Of a stretch of DNA of 64,000 nucleotides, positions 60,708 through 64,000 are shown piece by piece; the stretch's first letter is position 1; each line of letters begins with the position of its first letter. The position numbers were made by a program, and so were the translations under genes. The notes beneath the pieces are model-generated. The model was not told the DNA's origin, did no database searches, and worked only from the letters and a program-made list of their open reading frames with translations. Source of the DNA: Candidatus Saccharimonadota bacterium (GTDB lineage: Bacteria; Patescibacteriota; Saccharimonadia; Saccharimonadales; Saccharimonadaceae); contig CAJPUN010000002.1 in the NCBI GenBank assembly GCA_905373835.1, positions 128,192-192,191 on the forward strand, written 5' to 3'.

Positions 60708-61694
60708 ATGACGTCGTTTTGGAATGATTTACCGCAGCCGTTTTTTGTTTTGGCGCCGATGGAGGCGGTGACGGATGTGGTGTTTCGCCACGTGGTGCGG
60801 CGGGCTGGTGCGCCCGATGTGTTCTTTACTGAGTTTGCCAATGCGACGGGCTGGGTACACGCTAGCGACAGGGCAATTGCTGGCCGGCTCGTCAAGACGG
60901 ACGACGAATACCCCCTAGTGGCGCAAATCTGGGGCGGCGAGCCGGGCGATATGGAGCAGTTTGCCCAGCACTGCGCGCGCCTGGACTTTGCAGGGATCGA
61001 TATCAATATGGGCTGCCCGGCCAAGAGTGCCATCAAGAGCGGGGGAGCGGCGCTGATTCGCAATCCAGACGTTGCAATCGCCGCTATTGCCGCGGCCAAG
61101 ACAGCTGGCCTGCCAGTCAGCGTCAAGACTCGCCTTGGCTACAGCACTGTGGATGAGTGGCGGGCGTGGCTTACGACGCTGCTCCAGCAAGATATCGTCA
61201 ATCTGACTGTTCACCTACGCACCAAGAAGGAGATGAGTAAGGTAGCGGCGCACTATGAGCTGATCGATGACATCGTGGCGCTGCGCGATGCGATTGCGCC
61301 ACAGACGCTGCTCACCATCAATGGTGATATTCGTGATCGGGCGCATGGCATGGCGCTGGTGGCAGCCCACCCGGGCGTCAATGGGGTGATGATTGGCCGT
61401 GGGGTGTTTGCCGATCCATTTTGCTTTGCACCGCGTGCCGATAGTGTAGCGCAGGGCAGTGGCTCTCTGGCGCAGCGCAACTTTGCCCTCCTTCGCTACC
61501 ACCTCGACCTCTTCGATCACTGGCAGCCACAGCTAGGCCGGCCATACGAGACGCTCAAACGCTTCTACAAGATCTACATTCGCGACTTTGACGGCGCCAA
61601 GGAGCTGCGCGACCAGCTGATGCACACCACCAGTACGGATGAAGCGCGGCACGTCATCCACCAGTGGCATGAGACTATGCGCACATCTGAGTAG
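60708..61694 (+). CDS. dus: tRNA-dihydrouridine synthase
   Basis: FMN-dependent enzyme reducing uridines in the tRNA D-loop. 328 residues. APMEAVTDVVFR opens the TIM barrel; NMGCPAK contains the catalytic Cys at about residue 103; VKTRLGY, NGDI and GRGVFADPFCF complete the flavin site. The usual length is 320-340. Leaderless start behind TATAAT. It lies immediately after the two structured RNAs with tRNA-like parts; a link is only suggestive. Confidence 0.95.
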   Translation: MTSFWNDLPQPFFVLAPMEAVTDVVFRHVVRRAGAPDVFFTEFANATGWVHASDRAIAGRLVKTDDEYPLVAQIWGGEPGDMEQFAQHCARLDFAGIDINMGCPAKSAIKSGGAALIRNPDVAIAAIAAAKTAGLPVSVKTRLGYSTVDEWRAWLTTLLQQDIVNLTVHLRTKKEMSKVAAHYELIDDIVALRDAIAPQTLLTINGDIRDRAHGMALVAAHPGVNGVMIGRGVFADPFCFAPRADSVAQGSGSLAQRNFALLRYHLDLFDHWQPQLGRPYETLKRFYKIYIRDFDGAKELRDQLMHTTSTDEARHVIHQWHETMRTSE

Positions 61695-62004
61695 ATGGTG
61701 TTTGTGCTATGGTAAAGGAGGGTGATATCCTCAAATTATATCGTCATGAGGACGAACGAGAGCGCTAGTTTTGCATCTGCACAGGCAGGGCGGCTATACT
61801 TTGGATATTCTTTATCTATAAAGCAGGAAAAAGTAACTCATAATCACTATCGCGTAGCGCAAAAAGAAGCAGCAATACGCCTCTTGCTGCAAAATATTTC
61901 GTTTAATAGCCTCAATCTCTAATCACCCACCACTCTCACGTTCATAGCTGTAGGGAAGCTTTAAGGTTTAGGCTCAATCCCCACCACTTGGTAAACTTAC
62001 AACA
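61695..62004. other. Intergenic with a doubtful short frame
   Basis: About 310 bases. A 66-codon frame (GTG at 61722, or ATG at 61746) follows AAAGGAGG but lacks proper spacing for the GTG, and its sequence is not recognised. I see no terminator-like hairpin. Confidence 0.35.
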
Positions 62005-62793
62005 TTACGCAAGCACCGTCACCGTCATGCGTGGGCCACACAACGCCATGATAGCAGCGAGGTTATAGTAAAGCATGGCAGTGGTAGCGTACTGCTGAGC
62101 AGTTGGATCGCCTGGGTAGAGTGCTTCGGCTGAGGGTGCAAAGGCCCATGTGTCGATATTGAAGGCCTGGTGATGCTCGTGTGCGCGGTCGAATTCCCGC
62201 GCCAAGGCATAGCGGTCGAGCGTCGTCCCAGCGCGCTGATTCATCACCACCACTGCCTCATGGTGGCTACCGTGCAACATATCGGTGTGAGCACCAGTGG
62301 GCTCAGCACTCTTTGCTAGCTGCGCGTCGACCATTGCCACAAGATCGTTGCCACTAGCCATAACAAGCTTGGACTCATCTGCTGCATGGCGAATGATCTG
62401 CTGGTGTGCTTCGTCGCTAATATCACCACCAAGGCCAAGCTCAGTGGCTAGGCTGTGCAATTGCTCACCATGCTGAGCAATGATAGTAAAGATCGCACCC
62501 ACTTTGTCGGCTGCCGCACAGCCAGCATCTTCGCCATGAGCACGGTCATCCCGATGGACGTGCACCGTCGCCGGTATCTGGCCAATCCGCCCCAGGACGC
62601 GGGTATTCGCTTCATCAATAGAATCACTATTACCACGTACCAGTCGATCCGTCACTAGGTAGAGCAAGCCACCACCTGCACCATTTGGCACTGCTTCTGC
62701 TGTGCTGCCGGGCCGACCATCCATACACGCGCCAATGATATTCTGCACTGCTGGCACATAGTATTCACCAAGTTCCTGAATAAATTCTGCCAT
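62005..62793 (-). CDS. His-rich protein, possibly cadmium-carbonic-anhydrase-like
   Basis: 262-residue soluble protein. HVHRDDRAHGEDAGCAAADKVGAIF (about residues 76-100) and LHGSHHEAVVVMN give clustered His and Cys that could bind a metal. The layout recalls cadmium-containing carbonic-anhydrase-repeat proteins that I believe occur in related genomes, but this is from memory and tentative. The start at 62793 is preceded by AGAGG; the longer frame to 63132 overlaps atpC out of frame and is rejected. Probably the gene following atpC on the same strand. Confidence 0.45.
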   Translation of the reverse strand: MAEFIQELGEYYVPAVQNIIGACMDGRPGSTAEAVPNGAGGGLLYLVTDRLVRGNSDSIDEANTRVLGRIGQIPATVHVHRDDRAHGEDAGCAAADKVGAIFTIIAQHGEQLHSLATELGLGGDISDEAHQQIIRHAADESKLVMASGNDLVAMVDAQLAKSAEPTGAHTDMLHGSHHEAVVVMNQRAGTTLDRYALAREFDRAHEHHQAFNIDTWAFAPSAEALYPGDPTAQQYATTAMLYYNLAAIMALCGPRMTVTVLA

Positions 62794-62833
62794 TATATAC
62801 TGCCTCTCTGCAGTTGTCTCTGTTACCCTAATA

Positions 62834-63265
62834 TTATACGCGGTGCTTATTGTGGCGTCGGCGTAGGCCAGCCACCTTGAGGCGCACGGCATGGCGGTCG
62901 ACCAGCTGGTGCGCTTTTTCGAGCTCCACCTGAGTGCTGGCATTGTCGCGCTGCTTGAGAGCACGTTCAAGGGCGGCTTTACTCTCGGCCTCAATGATAT
63001 CGTCACCATGCTCGGCTTCGTCAACCAAGATACGTACCTTTGTCTGGCTAATCTCGACCACCCCACCAGAGATGGCAAAGTACTCCAGATGGTCGTCACT
63101 GTCGTCCTTGGCGCGACGCACCGCCACAACACCTGGCACTGCCAGAGTTACGAGTGGTTCGTGTCCCGGGAAGACCGCAATCTGCCCCTCCGGCGTCGGT
63201 AGCATCACCTCATACACAGTCTCGTGCAGCTTGCTACCAGTCAGTGTCACAAGTTCTAAATCCAT
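62834..63265 (-). CDS. atpC: ATP synthase F1 epsilon subunit
   Basis: 143-residue rotor-stalk and regulatory subunit. DLELVTLTGSKLHETVYEVMLPTPEGQIAVFPGHEPLVTLAVPGVVAVRR is the N-terminal beta-sandwich; YFAISGGVVEISQTKVRILVDEAEHGDDI and a C-terminal helical hairpin follow. The minus-strand TGC-TATAGT (63272-63277) ends 6 bases before the ATG, so it has its own leaderless promoter. The upstream gene is not atpD, so epsilon is separated from the rest of the ATP synthase operon. Confidence 0.9.
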   Translation of the reverse strand: MDLELVTLTGSKLHETVYEVMLPTPEGQIAVFPGHEPLVTLAVPGVVAVRRAKDDSDDHLEYFAISGGVVEISQTKVRILVDEAEHGDDIIEAESKAALERALKQRDNASTQVELEKAHQLVDRHAVRLKVAGLRRRHNKHRV

Positions 63266-63410
63266 AGCCTTACTATAGCAGAGTAGCAAAGAAAAAGCGA
63301 GGTAGAAGGCAGGGTGATTTTTACTCCAAGCGAGAGAAAAGGGCGGGGAGCAGCAAGCCAAACGGTACTGCTCAACCCGTCCTTAGTGGGTAATGGGCGA
63401 CCTAGGAAGG

Positions 63411-63737
63411 TTAGATTGCTAACCCCCAGGCGAGGAGGGAGATAAAAATCCCTCCGACGGCGGCCACTGCAATGAGCGGCAGCCCCAACACCTTCGGCAG
63501 GCGCTGGCCTGCCACGATGACCCCTCCGAAGAGGAGCCATGCAACATACATCACGAGCCAAGGCAGCTCGTGACGCTCAAATGCCGTCCCACCGAAGTGG
63601 AACAGCAACAGGTAACTGCCGAGCGGTACACCCGCCCAGGCAGCTACAGCGACTAGCCAAAATGGCGCAACGTTGCGCGCCTTTCTGGCTTCTTCGCGCA
63701 TGGAACGGCTGTCCCATGCGCTTTTCCTTCTTTGCAT
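63411..63737 (-). CDS. Small membrane protein, unknown
   Basis: 108 residues. A basic, polar N-terminus (QRRKSAWDSRSMREEARKARN) precedes three helices (about 22-42, 55-75, 82-105). AAAGGAG lies 6 bases before the ATG at 63737; the frame extends further upstream without support. No family is recognised. It is upstream of atpC on the same strand, with about 145 bases between. Confidence 0.55.
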   Translation of the reverse strand: MQRRKSAWDSRSMREEARKARNVAPFWLVAVAAWAGVPLGSYLLLFHFGGTAFERHELPWLVMYVAWLLFGGVIVAGQRLPKVLGLPLIAVAAVGGIFISLLAWGLAI

Positions 63738-63879
63738 GGTCATCTCCTTTCCATGCAGTCTGGGAGCGCTGGTCGCCCCACCACCTTTAAGTGTGCCATA
63801 TTTGATCGGGTAAGTCAAAGTGTGTCTATCTAAAGCTGAGTGCTTTACTCCTTTCTCATACTGCACTCAGTATATGCGC

Positions 63880-64000
63880 TGCAATAAGCATATTTCTATA
63901 CATACCAATATATCTTGATACTATATCTATTCTCTATGTATCGATATATTTATACCCATCTCTCTTTATCTATATCTCTATCTATTTCTATACTTATCTC
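63880..64000. repeat. AT-rich low-complexity tract at window end
   Basis: Degenerate TATCTA/TATCTC units (CTATATCTATTCTC, CTCTTTATCTATATCTC, TATCTATTTC) run to the last base. It may continue past the window. Confidence 0.6.

Noticed and set aside
61722..61922. 66-codon frame after dus
   Set aside because: GTG start directly abuts the AGGAGG, the ATG alternative is too far away, and the sequence has no recognisable features.
62794..63132. Extended N-terminus of the His-rich protein
   Set aside because: Would overlap atpC out of frame; ATG at 62793 has an AGAGG site and a cleaner N-terminus.

Overview
The window looks like a Candidatus Saccharibacteria (TM7, Patescibacteria/CPR) chromosome. 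This rests on a ribosome-and-replication-rich gene set with almost no biosynthesis, cysteine-free L36 and L33, a DnaX without its zinc module, an isolated ATP synthase epsilon gene, many small membrane or secreted proteins of unknown family, and very compact promoters. No database search was possible, so the lineage is an inference. There is no rRNA, CRISPR array, transposase or integrase.

Layout. 1-2.9 kb: polar amino-acid ABC importer and a DUF4253 protein. 3-11 kb: tuf, a convergent solitary rpsJ, secY, then the long operon infA-rpmJ-rpsM-rpsK-rpsD-rpoA-rplQ-rplM-rpsI. 11-18 kb: alpha/beta hydrolase, a secreted GH32 fructan hydrolase on the minus strand, trpS, a pseudouridine synthase, a delta-prime-like clamp-loader subunit and a TPR protein. 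18-26 kb: tRNAs (Thr, Tyr, Thr, Trp), envelope and hypothetical genes, L33, a YgjP-like metalloprotease and an orphan histidine kinase. 26-35.5 kb: the ancestral secE-nusG-rplK-rplA-rplJ-rplL cluster, split by two insertions that carry a Cys-rich anchored protein, a membrane protein, tRNA-Pro, tmk and a divergent RelA/SpoT-like protein. 36-43 kb: dnaX-dnaB followed by a decayed tandem duplication of small membrane-protein genes and a GT-C type membrane protein. 43-48.9 kb: an Erm/KsgA-type methylase, a phosphoketolase homologue without its active site, RlmD/TrmA-like methylase and a second Cys-rich anchored protein. 49.3-52.6 kb: an AT-rich HTH regulator-ABC transporter island, probably acquired. 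52.7-59 kb: a P-type ATPase and an AddA/RecB-like helicase-nuclease. 59-60.7 kb: no convincing protein gene, but two large, densely folded RNAs. 60.7-64 kb: dus, a His-rich protein, atpC and a small membrane protein.

The strongest candidate for something undescribed is the pair of structured RNAs at about 59392-60148 and 60357-60677. Each has a consensus-like promoter, many perfect hairpins, an embedded tRNA-like cloverleaf with a T-arm-like hairpin, and an intrinsic-terminator-like 3' end. A second window-wide theme is leaderless expression: at least 18 genes start 6-8 nt (one 11 nt) after a TATAAT-type -10 box and have no Shine-Dalgarno sequence, while ribosomal-protein operons keep long leaders and Shine-Dalgarno sites.
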